Positions 23,501 through 34,860 of a stretch of 64,000 nt of DNA are shown piece after piece. The first letter of the stretch is position 1; each line of letters starts with the position of its first letter. The notes under the pieces were generated by a model. The model did not search any database and was not told the origin of the DNA. It saw only the letters and a list, made by a program, of their open reading frames with translations. Source of the DNA: Bilabrum cf. latius. Taxonomy: Eukaryota > Bigyra: Bicosoecida > Bigyra > Bicosoecida. The translations under genes and the position numbers were made by a program. The DNA lies in assembly GCA_965178125.1 (NCBI GenBank), contig OZ237739.1, forward strand, positions 930,001 to 994,000, given 5' to 3'.

Positions 23501-24603
23501 CAGAAGGCTCGTTGCTGGAAGGCATTCCTGAAATAACAGCATCCTTGGCTGGAGGTGCATCGGCCAGCGGACAGATCGCGCACGCCGCCATTGCTCGCCC
23601 CACCGCAAGCTCCACCTCGTCCAAGACAACCGTGTCGCGGGCAACCGCCGCTCACTCGCAGGGCGGGGCCCCCTTCGTCCACGCCAACAAGCAAGCGCAC
23701 TCCCACAGGAGGACACATGGCAGCGGCACCAACGGTGGGAATACCAGCAGCACTCCGTCCTCTGCTGAACAGCAAGGAGGCATCATGCTGGCGAGCTCAG
23801 ATACAGCAGAGGCCCACCGCCCCATGCGCGCGTTTGAAGCCTTGCTGCTTCGGATGCCACCCATCGATGTGCTGGGTACCCTGACAGGAGGGGGGCGGCA
23901 GCCAAGCTCCAATGCCCACGGCATGCCGTCCATGGCAGCAGCGGCCGAGTTGGAGGAGGCCTTCCAGTCTCCTATTCTGGTAAAGAGGCGCGAGGTGGCC
24001 GATGGGACGGCTGGCACTCCTCACTACATCGCTCCCGAAACTGCCGCGGGCGGTGGAGCGGGCTGCTCGGCTGATTGGTACAGCATCGGGGTGCTTGCTT
24101 TCAAGTGCGTCGCGGGCCGCGTGCCGTACGACGGTCGCGACTTCCGCAGCATTTTCGACAAGGCAAAAGCGGGCGATATTCGCTGGAACCTGTTGCCGAG
24201 CGACACCTCGCCGGCTCTGCTAGACCTGCTCTCAAGGCTGTTGGACCGCGACCCCGCTCGCAGGATGCGGTCCGTGGGCCCCATCCGAAACCACCCGTTT
24301 TTCTCTGGAGTGGATTGGGACATGCTGTACCGCCGGCCATCCCCCCTCGCGGACCAGCACACCCACGTGCTCCCACCGAACCGGGATGGAACGTTCGCTA
24401 CATTGCGAGAGGCCGTGGAAGCCGTCAACCATGCAAGGTAGGGCGTGGCGGCAGCCAAGCAAGCGGCGCAAGTTGGGCCCGACGGTCGACCTGTGTATCC
24501 CGAATCGAGGCTCAGCTACCTGTTGCCGTGGAAGCGTCCGAGGGCTGCCAACGACAGCGCACCAGCTTCTGGGGCAGGGAAGCACGGCGGAGGCCCTGTG
24601 TGA
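14568..24603 (+). CDS. Twelve-helix pseudo-adenylyl cyclase fused to a Greatwall-like AGC kinase
   Basis: Four exons: 14568-14763, 14875-15316, 15404-21236, 21376-24603 (introns 111, 87 and 139 nt; the first is the least certain). The total is 3232 residues with about 25 in-frame TAGs and a TGA stop. Order: about six hydrophobic helices (90-400); a cyclase-like domain C1 (about 424-800, with [12 protein letters not shown] and [15 protein letters not shown]); six helices (1231-1456); a cyclase-like domain C2 (about 1620-1780, with [11 protein letters not shown] and [15 protein letters not shown]); then a protein kinase. The kinase has [25 protein letters not shown] and DFGLAE (about 2132-2270), a roughly 750-residue low-complexity insert, and GTPHYIAPE with [12 protein letters not shown] (about 3037 on), plus an AGC-type tail start [10 protein letters not shown]. 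The cyclase metal and transition-state residues are replaced (see findings). The topology matches class III membrane cyclases. The insert between DFG and APE is typical of Greatwall/MASTL and Rim15. Confidence 0.75.
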
Positions 24604-24795
24604 TTGTACTTTGGTGTAAAAGGTGCTCAGTCTACTGGCTGGTATAACCGAATTTTAGTCGCGTGCTGTTCTTAAGATAGTAGTTTGTCACCCACGCAGC
24701 CGCGTCGCCCGGGGCCGTTGGGTGGAACCGGAATCGGAAACTCATCATGCGGTAGAAATATCTATCGCTTTCATTGCGCAGAAATTATCTCACAT

Positions 24796-26772
24796 ATGGC
24801 AAAATAGACCAGAACAACGAGAGCGCGAGGCAGGTCGCTGTCCCCATCTACTTGTGGAATTTGCGTCGTGGTTGGCCTTGTAGTCGTCGCTGCGATCATC
24901 ACGCCGGTACTCTAGCACAACATGTCTAGATCCCGTATTCGACAAGGTAATGCCTCGCCAAATAACGACTTGCTTGAGGCTTCAAGGGAAGCTAGTACGA
25001 TCAATCATCATGGTAGCAGTCGTAGCATGGATCCTCCAGCAGTCGCCAAACCGTCGCCCTGGCCGTCTATGAGTCCTGTAAGTACTAAACCTAGTGTCTC
25101 TAAACCTAGTGTTTCTAAAATTAGAGTGCCAAATGCGATAATGTGGGCAATTAGGAGCGGCGAACGTGCTTTTGCCCTCAATGCCAGCTCGCTAACAGCT
25201 ACAAGGCGCATGTTCCGATCCTAGCACCAGTGCGTTAACAAAGACTGGGGCTATGATTAGATCCAGCAGTGGAACAAGGACAAAGGCGCTGTTCTGTGCA
25301 AGCCAGACGGGAGTACCCCTGGAGGCGCTACGCTTCGGAAGCACTGTGCGATGTTCCCGCTGCAAGGCGGCAAGAGATGCTTCCACACAGTGTCATTCGG
25401 CAGCCCCTACGCTTACGTGCACCGGAAGAATGGGTTGGTCAAGGTTGGAGATAATTGGAACAAACCGCGCTGGCTTCTGCCTTGCCAATTGTCTCATGGT
25501 AGCTCGCTGTCTACCCCGAACGATGCCCTAACGAAGGTTTTCCATCACGTGGAGGACGGCTCCATGCAAACTCTGGTGGACAGTGGCACGGTATTTATGC
25601 CTCAGGCTAGCATGTTTACGGAGGAGGTGAGAAAGGGCGCCGGCAGCAAGGTGGACTGGCTGCGGTCCGGCCCAGCACCATCGGATGACGTTGGGAGCGC
25701 AGATATACCTGCAGCAAAGCTGGGAGGGAACCCGGGGGAGTTCAAGGTGTGGCCCACGCAGACTTAGGCAGAGAAAGGATTCGTGTACTACATCGTCAAT
25801 CGAGACTGCGGTCCGCCGAGATACAACCCCTTCCACTGCACGGCTGACGTTTGGAACGGTGTGATGACTTTGTCGGCCCTATAGATAGAGCCGGCCTAGG
25901 TGGTGGTGCTATTCACAGATTCAAGGGGTCACAGTCCGTACGAGCACCTGTGGCGGACTGTGGGCGGGGCTGGAGTGTACACATCTGCGCGCCTCGCTTC
26001 CATCCCAGCAGATTTGAGGCCACCGATGCGCAAGGCAGTTATCGCTCAGAGCCCAGACGCCAGCATAATGTGGCAAGAGGGACACAGCTTCACTAAATGC
26101 AGGCACAAGATAGGCGCGTACGCGCTGATGCGAGAGCACATTCTGCAAGGGCTCCTGCTTTGGCCAGACGAGAGCCTGTCCAGCCGGCAGAGGGCGAAAG
26201 ACATCGTGTACGTGTCCAGGAAGCCGAAGCTCGCTGTGGTCATGAAACGGCAGGTAGCGAACGAGGATGATGTCCTGGGGGGCTTACGGGCAGCTGTGGA
26301 GAGTATTCAACAGTCTTCGCAGAAGCAGCAGCTGCCTGACGACATGCAAGTCGTGGCGAGGAATTTCGCCGAGCTTCCAATCAGGGACCAGGTCAAGTCG
26401 TGCCTGCATGCCAGGGTGATCGTTGGGCCGCATGGGGCGGGCATGACGTGGGGTATGTTCTAGCAGTCTTTACCGGGCGCGGGTGTGGTGGAGATCGCGC
26501 CGTACATTGAAGGGGGCAAGCTGTGGCCGAAGTTGTTCGCAAACGCAGCAGTCTTGATCGGCGTGAACTACGTCCGGTGGGATGCCTCGCAAGCAGAGAC
26601 GCGTGGCGCAACAACGGTCCATGTCCCTACCATCTAGGGCCTCACGGAGACGATCCTGAAGCTGGACCCCACGAAGGACCTTGGGCCGCGGCTAGGGGGG
26701 CCTGGAGTCCTGGGAATTGTACGGAGTGGCGAGCCAACGGAGTTCGGCAAGATGCCGAAAATGCAGGCGTGA
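24796..26772 (+). CDS. Type II membrane glycosyltransferase, GT61-like
   Basis: Single frame, 658 residues, ATG 24796 to TGA 26770-26772, with in-frame TAGs at 24802, 24913, 25222, 25258, 25765, 25879, 25894, 26461 and 26634. I chose ATG 24796 rather than the internal 24922 because it supplies a short basic tail and a signal-anchor helix (GICVVVGLVVVAAII), the normal layout of Golgi glycosyltransferases. The stem is Ser/Pro-rich with a PSVSK duplication. The catalytic region has YNPFHCTADVW, VVVLFTDSRG, IVYVSRK, and the diagnostic block ARVIVGPHGAGMTWGMF followed by PGAGVVEIAPY. These match the GT61/DUF563 family (xylosyl-, arabinosyl- or GlcNAc-transferases). Acceptor and donor cannot be predicted. 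It would act in the Golgi or ER lumen. Confidence 0.82.
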
Positions 26773-26912
26773 CGAAAGTGCGGCTTTGTGGATGTAGATG
26801 ATATCCGATAGCACGTGCAAGATGACACACTGGCAGCTAGTCTGTCAAAAAACCATTTCGAATCCAACTATCCGTGGTCTATCAATTAAGTCAACCGCAA
26901 CGGCAGATCTAC

Positions 26913-29900
26913 TTACTACCGCCCTCCAGGGCTAGCTGGCTGCTAGGCAGGTCGAAACGGCCGGACAGCACCACTAGAGGCTGAGAGCCATGCCCTGAGC
27001 ACAACCACAGCATTAGCTAGCACGCTTACCAAGGCAAACCACCTGACCATCTCACTAACATGGTACAGATTCTGCTAAGCAGCCACACCAACGTAGAAGG
27101 CTGCACACATAGCAGCTGCCCACGTCCACTCTGTCGCCCTTGGCAGGGCCGTCTCTGATATTGAAAGGTGCAGCACCATCGGCGCCACAAGCATGACCTC
27201 AGAGTGAAATGGGTGCCTGAGTTGCGTCGCCTACTCCACCGTAAACACGACAGTGAACAGCTTCGTCGCAATCACCATGGCGTACAGAATGAGGACGGCC
27301 TCTCTGTGCCGTATCCGCGAAATCATGCTAGTGGTGCTCTCTACCTCGGCCAAGTCGCTGCCAGAAGTCGCTGCGCCTATTTTGTCTCCATCTCTGGCCC
27401 TGTCACTGTGTTCAGACCAAGCAGACGATGTTGACAGGCTCCTCGGCTGAACCTCGTCAATATGCCTCCTCGCGCCGAGGCAAGCTCGCTAGATGAACAG
27501 AGTGCATACATTCTGTAAATACACTACAAAAAGCATTAGCCACGGCATAAATAGCGAGAAGAGAATGCTGCCAAGCCACATACTGAGCCTGCCTGTATGC
27601 GCCTTGCAGTACAGGAAGTCCACACATGGCCCACTCACCGTGCAGGCAGCTCCGCAACGAATCACCTGCGAGAGCCAGTGGATGCCTCTGCGCCAAGCAC
27701 GTGGAAGGCTCCTTGTCCTCTGCATAGCCTCAGAATAACCGGATCGCGGAGCCAATAGGTGCATCTGGCTCTGGTGATCCCATTTAACGCAGCAAGCCCT
27801 GTAGAATTCGGCCCAAATTGCCTCGCCGACGACGCCGCACCGCTCTTTGTTGCACCGCATAGCGGCGTGGGAGCTGCCTGTATGGCTGCTGCTACCTTTT
27901 CCTATGCTGTCCGATCGCTGTGCTGTAGCGGATGCACCGTGTTCGGCAGATTCGTATCCGCTTGCTCCATCGCCAGCCGGGTCGCCACGTGCGGGTATAG
28001 CTGCAGCAACGACCTCCAGAGCTCCCCAAGCCATTGCAAGCGCGCGCTGCATGGAACCTGGCTGCTGAAACTGCAGCTTGGTCCACGCAGGGTGACACAT
28101 AGTATTGCAACACCCAGCCACCGACAACCACGAGCCGCTGTAGAAGTCCGAGGCAAGCCTTGACGAGGCATCGAATCGAGACCAGTCTACTTCAAGGTAC
28201 CAAAACCTGCCGGCAAGCCCTTCAGATGACCCCACCACGCCGAACCCCGCCTCTGCATCCTCCTCCGTTAGTGTCCGCAGCCTGCCTGAAGGAACGGGTG
28301 GTCGTCGCAGCAACCCGAAATCCGGTGGGACCGGCGCCGGGGTACTTGCGACAATAGGAGATGACTGCGACGCTTTCGGGGTGCTGACATCGAGTGATAA
28401 CCATGAGGGAACTCGTGCTATTGGCCTTCCCTGGATGCCACGCGAGAATCGAGATTCGTCGGTTTGGGCATTCGATACCCCGCCGGGTGTAGCCTGTGTC
28501 TACCCGCCTGGTTGCTCTGCGTCGTCCCTCACAGCTGAGGTAGCCAGGGCGGTGAATCGAGTGCCGGCTTTGCCATACAGCACTGTGAGCTCATCAAACA
28601 TGCTGAGCTCTTGCACATCACCAGCCTGCTTAAGCGACTGGGCCCAGTCAATGTCAAGAGCGGCATCGCGCGACGCGGAGTCGGCGTGAAGGCTTGACTC
28701 CCGGACGAACTTGAGAGCTCGGTCCAGGCACCAAACAAGCTCGACGCTCGCATCACCGGGAAGAATGCCCGCCACACTCGCGGGCAATAGCCCTGAAGCA
28801 AGGGCACTAGCAGCTGCGTCCTACCCCATCGGTGTTGTCGAGCCGACGTGTGCCTCGGAGCCATCCATCCAGCCGGGGATAGCATCGGATGGGCCAGACT
28901 CATGGCTAGCCGACGAACTGCGGGATTCACGAATGGCAGGCATTTGGTCGAGCCCGGCAGTAAGATCAACTGCACCAGTGGCCACAGCACCAGATCTTGG
29001 GGTGGTGGATGCACGGACGTTGTCGAAATGCGGTGGCAAATCAGGGATCTGCATTTCGTCATCCCTCTCCGACGACTTGCGCTTGCGGTATCCTGAAGGG
29101 GTAGCCCGCTGCGGCGAGACGCGCGATTTTTGCCTTGGAATAGATATGCGCAATCCATTGCCGCTAGATAAACCACGATGGCCACCGCTCGGGCCTGCAT
29201 CTGATGGTGATGACAGAGACTGCAAAGTAGCCGCCGAACGGCGAGTAAGGGAGCTCACTCGGCTCAGAGGCATTGGCCTGGCTCGGCTCGTGCGGGACAT
29301 GGTCATTTCTTGCACTGCATCGCTTCCATCCATAGCCTGTGAATGAAGCGGCAGTGTGCCTTCGCTGCTACCAGCCGCATTTAACCAATCCAGCATTCCA
29401 ACCCGATGAGATGCTTCAGGCGGGGATGCACCTTCGACTGTACTTCGCTCTCGCGCTCTGCCTAGCTCGAGAGTGCCCTGCAAAGAGAGCACCGCGCCCG
29501 GCCCGGACTGTTGCCGCGTGGCCTGTTCTTCATCCCCAGGTTCATCCCTTGGGCTCATTGACAACATGCCAGGAGCTCCAAACATGACTGGACCCGTATC
29601 AGCCATGCTCCGCTTGACCGCATCGTCGGGCAACACGCTGTGATTCGCCTAGGCTCTGGCTGCGTGCGCACCCATTACTGCTGCAACGAGACGAAACATC
29701 ATCCAGTGTGATTCGTTCGTTGTCTGCAGGAGCGAAGCCCCCTTCTTAGCTATCTCGCCGTCCACACGTGACGAGGTGGCGTGCAGCGATTCGCCGACGG
29801 TGAACACGAGCGACTCTTCGGAGTCACCCACCAGTATGCCACCGGCACCTGACATGGCCTCTGCACCGGTCCACTCCTGCAGCCTGCGCTCTCCTCCTGT

Positions 29901-32900
29901 CTGCATGCAGTCATGAGGCTGTACATCCTCAATGTCCTCCGCTGCCTGCACAGCCGCTGCGACTATCAGTTGTGCAGCCTCATGCACAGAAATACCGAGA
30001 TTACTTTCGTTGGCTTGGCAGCCGTCAGCGTGTGGCATGCCCGCCCAGTCCGCCCTCGTCCCAGATGGAGATTTCACGAACCTTGCCACAGACGACTGTA
30101 GGCTTGCTCGGTGTTTCGGAGGGGTGAACGAGTCTGAGCCTGCCCTGCGGTCACGGTGTAGCGTGCTGCCAGGCCGCGACCAGACGATTCCACCCACGGC
30201 ACCGAGGCGATCAGCGTCTGCTGGGAAAGACGGTATCTAAAGGTCGTCATCATCACCGGGTGGAAGCGGTCCGATGTCATCTATTGACACAGTGCGAGTT
30301 CTTGCGCGGCGTCGCCACCCGAAGATACGCGCGGATGTCACTTCGTCAGTGTTGGACGGCAAGCAGCAGTAACAAGCCGACTCGTAGCTGTGTAGGCACT
30401 GTTGGCACCTCATTGAGCACCCAGGGCAAATTCTTTTGAAGCAAGTCCACGTCAAGCTCTTGCACACGGATACAATAACAGAGATCCCCTGCACCGCGAG
30501 GTGGAGGAGTTTCCCGGTACAGTCCACTGCAAGGAGAAGCATGAAGCCAAAGCCAAGAGCAAACACGTGCATAAGAACGTGCTCCACAAGGGATGGACGA
30601 GTCCATTCCAACGGAGTGCTGCTGCCAGAACCCACAGAAGTTGCATCTCCAATGGGCAGCACCTGCCGCCTTCCCGTGCTAACACCCTCGTGGCCATCGA
30701 AAGTGGTCGGGTTGGCGTCAGTGGTCCACGGCACCGTCTCTTGGAACCAGTCACCAATAGCCCACATGAGCGTGCATTGCAGCAGGAGCACGAGCGATAT
30801 CCACACGAATGATCGTCGCAGTGTGGTCATGGCGGATGGGTAGCTTGGCATCGATGGAGGCGGCGTGGATGCCGGAGGCTGCAACGGAGCCAGCGCTGCC
30901 TGCAGCTAGCTAAATAGCTACAATGGGTGCAATCTCTCGGGTTCCGGTAGTATGCCTACCGCATTACCACCTGCTACACTATTCGAGCGAAGCTGACTTT
31001 GGCCCTTGACGCTGCCCTGCACTGCCATCCCAGGCACATCAGGATATGTAGGCGGCCAGCGCGCACCAGAAACACCCCCGTCAACACTGCCAGCATCGGA
31101 TAAACGCCGATCGATTTCGTCTGCAGTTGCCGTGACTAGAGCTTGCATCGCCATTGCTTGCTTCTGCAGAGCAGCCACCCAAAGCAGAGACACCTTACGA
31201 CGCCGCAAGGACCACTCCTGCATCTCACCGCCCCTGTTTACAAGCCGATGCCACCATTCCTGATGTTGGGCAGCCATGACTAGAAGCGTCACAGCAACGC
31301 CTGCAGTGACTAGCCATGAGCCTCTGTGAAGCATGACTTCGCCGAGAGCAGACATCCACGGGGCTCCGAGGTGCACGGTGTAGGAACACCTCGGGTCGGC
31401 GACGAGCAAAATTTCAGACTGAACATTTTGCTGCACTGGCAGCTACAGGTCCGTAAAGTTCGTACTGCTGTCAAACTGTATGTGGGGACGCAGCGCATGC
31501 GTAGACAGACGGTGCTCCGTGCTGTACCCCACGGGAGCGTGTAGTGACTGGTCAAACGCGGATTTCTCCAAGACCCTACCGATATGCCTCGGCGGAGGTA
31601 TGCCCACTGCAGGCAAGAACATGCTCTCGCACGCAAAGCACCTCTTGCGACCGGCAGTAGACACGTAGTACGCCAGTGGCCACCACAGAGGACCAGCAAT
31701 ATCATCAAGTGCGGAAGGCTTGTGGCTACTGGGAAGCGCGTCGCACTCCTGCGAGTGAACGTGCAGCCGGTACTGCAGCAGCGGACTGGGAGTCACTGGG
31801 AGCGGCAGCCGGATAACCATGCCGCTGCGGTCGGCAGATCGCGGCAGGTTCCAAGTTCTAGGAGCTGCTGCCGGCCACAGAAGCTTCCAGATTGACACCG
31901 AGCTCATCGGGGTAGCCTGTGGTGCGTCTGACGTAACAGCTGCGATACCGCCAGCCGGCCGGTGTCCAACTGCCTCATTCGGTTTCGCAGCATCAATTTT
32001 AGTCGGAATCTTTCCAGACGGAGCATCGGAAGAGTAGAGCTGCGCCAGAACAAAGCGTGTGGTACCCGCTAACGTGACGCCATCTGCATCCAGGCTGAAT
32101 TTTTCCTCCTGTTCGTCATCGAAGGCGACCCAGGGAACAGTACCAGAGCGAGCCCGAGATGCACCGGCTGGGCGACTAGGAGAGCCAATCGGTGCCGCAG
32201 CAAATCCTACGCATACTTCCAGTCTATCGATTGCTGGTCCATTGCTGTCTCCCGACAACACAGATACTGCGGCAGAGTACATCGCGGTGCTATCGATAAC
32301 TAGCATCGAATGCTTTCCCGCGGTGTCTATCACAGTAAATAGATCCACTGGGAGGTAGTTCTTCACTGGCTGCGTGCCACCATACCGTGCTCGGGCGGCT
32401 GGCCCAAGGGCCTCTCCAAGGGCCATCCACGCGCTGCTCCTGAGCGAGTAGTCACGAACTCTGTGTCGATGGGTCCGCCTCATGTGGTCAGGCAGGTCCA
32501 CCCACCTCACACCAGACGGTGCAAACGTAGCTCTGTCCACCCCGCGAAACGCCGGTGACCAAAGCGCGGCGACCGGAGTCGTTTGTGGCGTGTCCTGTTG
32601 TGGAGTATGGATTGTGGTCTGCATCCACACCCTCACGTGATCTCTGGCTCTGATTCTGTTGGAGAGAAGCACTAGCTGCTGGTCAGTAGCAAAACGACCC
32701 TTGTACACCCGTGGCAAAGGCAGGCATCTGGCACCGTGCCATGCATGCTTGCTGCCGCCGACACCGCGACTTGAAGTTGAGCGGTCCGATGGATTGCCAG
32801 CTTTATTCTGTGCCAACTCGGTTTGCTACTCACGCTAGTCTGCCGGCTCTACCCTCCAAAGCAGCCGCGAAGTTGCAGTGGCATGGGCTGTTACATTCAC

Positions 32901-34606
32901 TGGAAGCGGAGATGACTGCAATTCGGCTGCATCGTCGCCACGCTGTCTCGCCAGCCTTAAACTGGCAGTGCGAACGCCATCAATGTCCGCATCAGCAGCT
33001 GCGCGCACCGCGTCTGTGGGTGCAGAGGACAGAGGAGACACGGGAAGCGATCCGGCCCCGGCTGCCGCTGAGAGAATCGCGCCCGCACCGAGACCTAGCG
33101 TTCCAGACAGTCTGTGCACAACCAGCTCCGCCTGCTGTGGACTAGAATAGCCTCGAGAGGTACGAGGCATCGCGGCCACTGTCTTAGCTGCAAGCACGAG
33201 TGCTTTGGTAATTGCCCCTGCTGTCTACCCGCAGGCTAGCACGTCGTCGTGCAGAGTACCCAGCCACGCGCCTGCGACGCCATGGCTGAGGAAGCTGATG
33301 CTCCTCCGCGGCTCGCCAATCCCTGCCATGCTGGCGAGCTCCGGCCGCACGACGATATCGCTCCCACCTGTGCTCATTGACAGAACTGCGATGTCCTTCG
33401 TACGACTAGCAGCGGTCCTAAGCCATCCAAGGGGGACATTGGCTTCCTATGCATAGTACTGCATCAGATCTGGCTGCGATATGGCGGCATTCAATGCCTC
33501 GCCGGGCTATTCGGAGCCGGCCTGCAGCAGGCTGTGTTTGTCTCGTCTGCCCGACAGCCAGTCGAGCATTCCAGCAAACCCAGGAGAGACGCGCTGTCGA
33601 GGCAGCTTCTTCCCAGGCACCACACCGGCAGCCGCTGCCCACACCGAGTTTGCAATTCTGTTCACAGTCGCCAGCCGTAGGTCGGCAATGAACGGGTGCC
33701 CCTGCAGAGGCGAGTTGACCAGCATCATAGCGGCAACGGTGCCATTCTGGAAATTGGGAAGCAGTGGTGCCAGCCGCGAGGCCACTCCGCCCTGGCTGTG
33801 AGCCAGAAGCAATACCTGCCTCGGGAAACCAGCAATCTCCTTCGCGCGAGACAGGTGCACCCCGTGCCTTTGAGCGAAGAGGAGCTGCTCCTGGAGCAAG
33901 ACGCGGTTGATGCAATTGTTCAGATGCCATGCTTGCGCCAATAGCAATCCAGCATGAAATGCAGATGATCCAGAGTTGTAGTCTACTGTGTATGCAGGCA
34001 TGTGCAGATCCATAGGTGCTTGCTTGCTCAGCCGAGAACCCTTGAACATGCGAACTGCCTCGTCGAGAAGTGCAACAACGACATTCCCCTGACCAAATTG
34101 TCCTCGATGGCCATGCACAAATATAACGGGCACAACAGCACCCTAACCTGGGTCCTGCACGTCTCGTAAAGACTCAAAGGGGTCGCCAGTGGACTGCACA
34201 CCCAGCAAGCGAAACTCGTCCCCGGCTCGAGGGTCAAAGAGCAGCTGTGGCAGTGTCCGCCCCAAATCGTGAGCAGATGGCCCCTATCCAGCAGAAATTT
34301 GGTTATAGTTGACTCCATGGCGAACCTGCAAAGAAAAACTTAGATGAACTGGAAAGGAAGCCTGCTTGTTGCCATGCCAACATGCGAGACCTGACACCGT
34401 TTGCAGTCTATTCCACTCACGTCAAGGCACTAATTCGATTCTATACTAGAATTTCGCGCCATCAGGATAGCACAAGCTATCACTGTCACTGCTAGTACCG
34501 TGGCAATGATGGCACGCGAACCTCTGCGTCGAGCCCAAGCAGACGGGCATTGTGACGCTCGCTCGCAAGCAAAGCAGAATCCCTCTTGCCATTGCTATCT
34601 TTGCAT
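26913..34606 (-). CDS. PGAP1: PGAP1-like GPI inositol-deacylase, greatly enlarged
   Basis: Two exons on the minus strand: 34606-34421 and 34325-26913 (95-nt GT-AG intron, phase 0); 2532 residues, TAA stop, about 20 in-frame TAGs. Exon 1 encodes an N-terminal helix (RAIIATVLAVTVIACAILMA), as in PGAP1/Bst1. The lipase domain starts at VVPVIFVHGHRGQFGQG (about residue 126), with the nucleophile motif LLLAHSQGG (Ser near 239) and a His-containing block GTLHDDVLACG-TAG-TAGAITKAL (about 420-440), matching the DHxxIVWCxQL region of PGAP1. C-terminal hydrophobic helices occur near 1050, 1230-1310, 2320 and 2390-2480, consistent with an ER multipass tail. Known members remove the inositol acyl chain from GPI-anchored proteins and are about 1000 residues. 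The excess here is low-complexity sequence, mainly between 28300 and 30200. Confidence 0.82.
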
Positions 34607-34860
34607 GGATACAAATTGCGGCATTTATGTTCCGATTGGTGCCATTGCTGCGAACGTGTGTTGTACTGAAGTCGCTTGTGGTGTGCTGTAGATCGGAGCA
34701 GTCAACGGCAACTCGACCGGCCCCCCGGGGCGGGGACCAGATCGGAGAGGTCAATTGATACGCACACGGAAAGACGTGCTAGCCCAGCGAGCGCGCGGCA
34801 TGAATTGCTACAAATCTATTCAAGATTCAGATCCATCTCAACACTCACGGACCGTCCGGC
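34607..34860. other. Spacer between two minus-strand genes, 254 bp
   Basis: No plausible coding sequence lies between the 3' end of the mitochondrial protein gene (TGA at 34861-34863) and the PGAP1 start at 34606. It should contain the PGAP1 promoter and 5' UTR. The C-run with flanking G (34720-34740) is the only compositional feature I noticed. Confidence 0.4.

Noticed and set aside
24922-26772. Internal ATG 24922 as the glycosyltransferase start
   Set aside because: The same frame continues upstream through a transmembrane anchor to ATG 24796, giving a standard type II topology.
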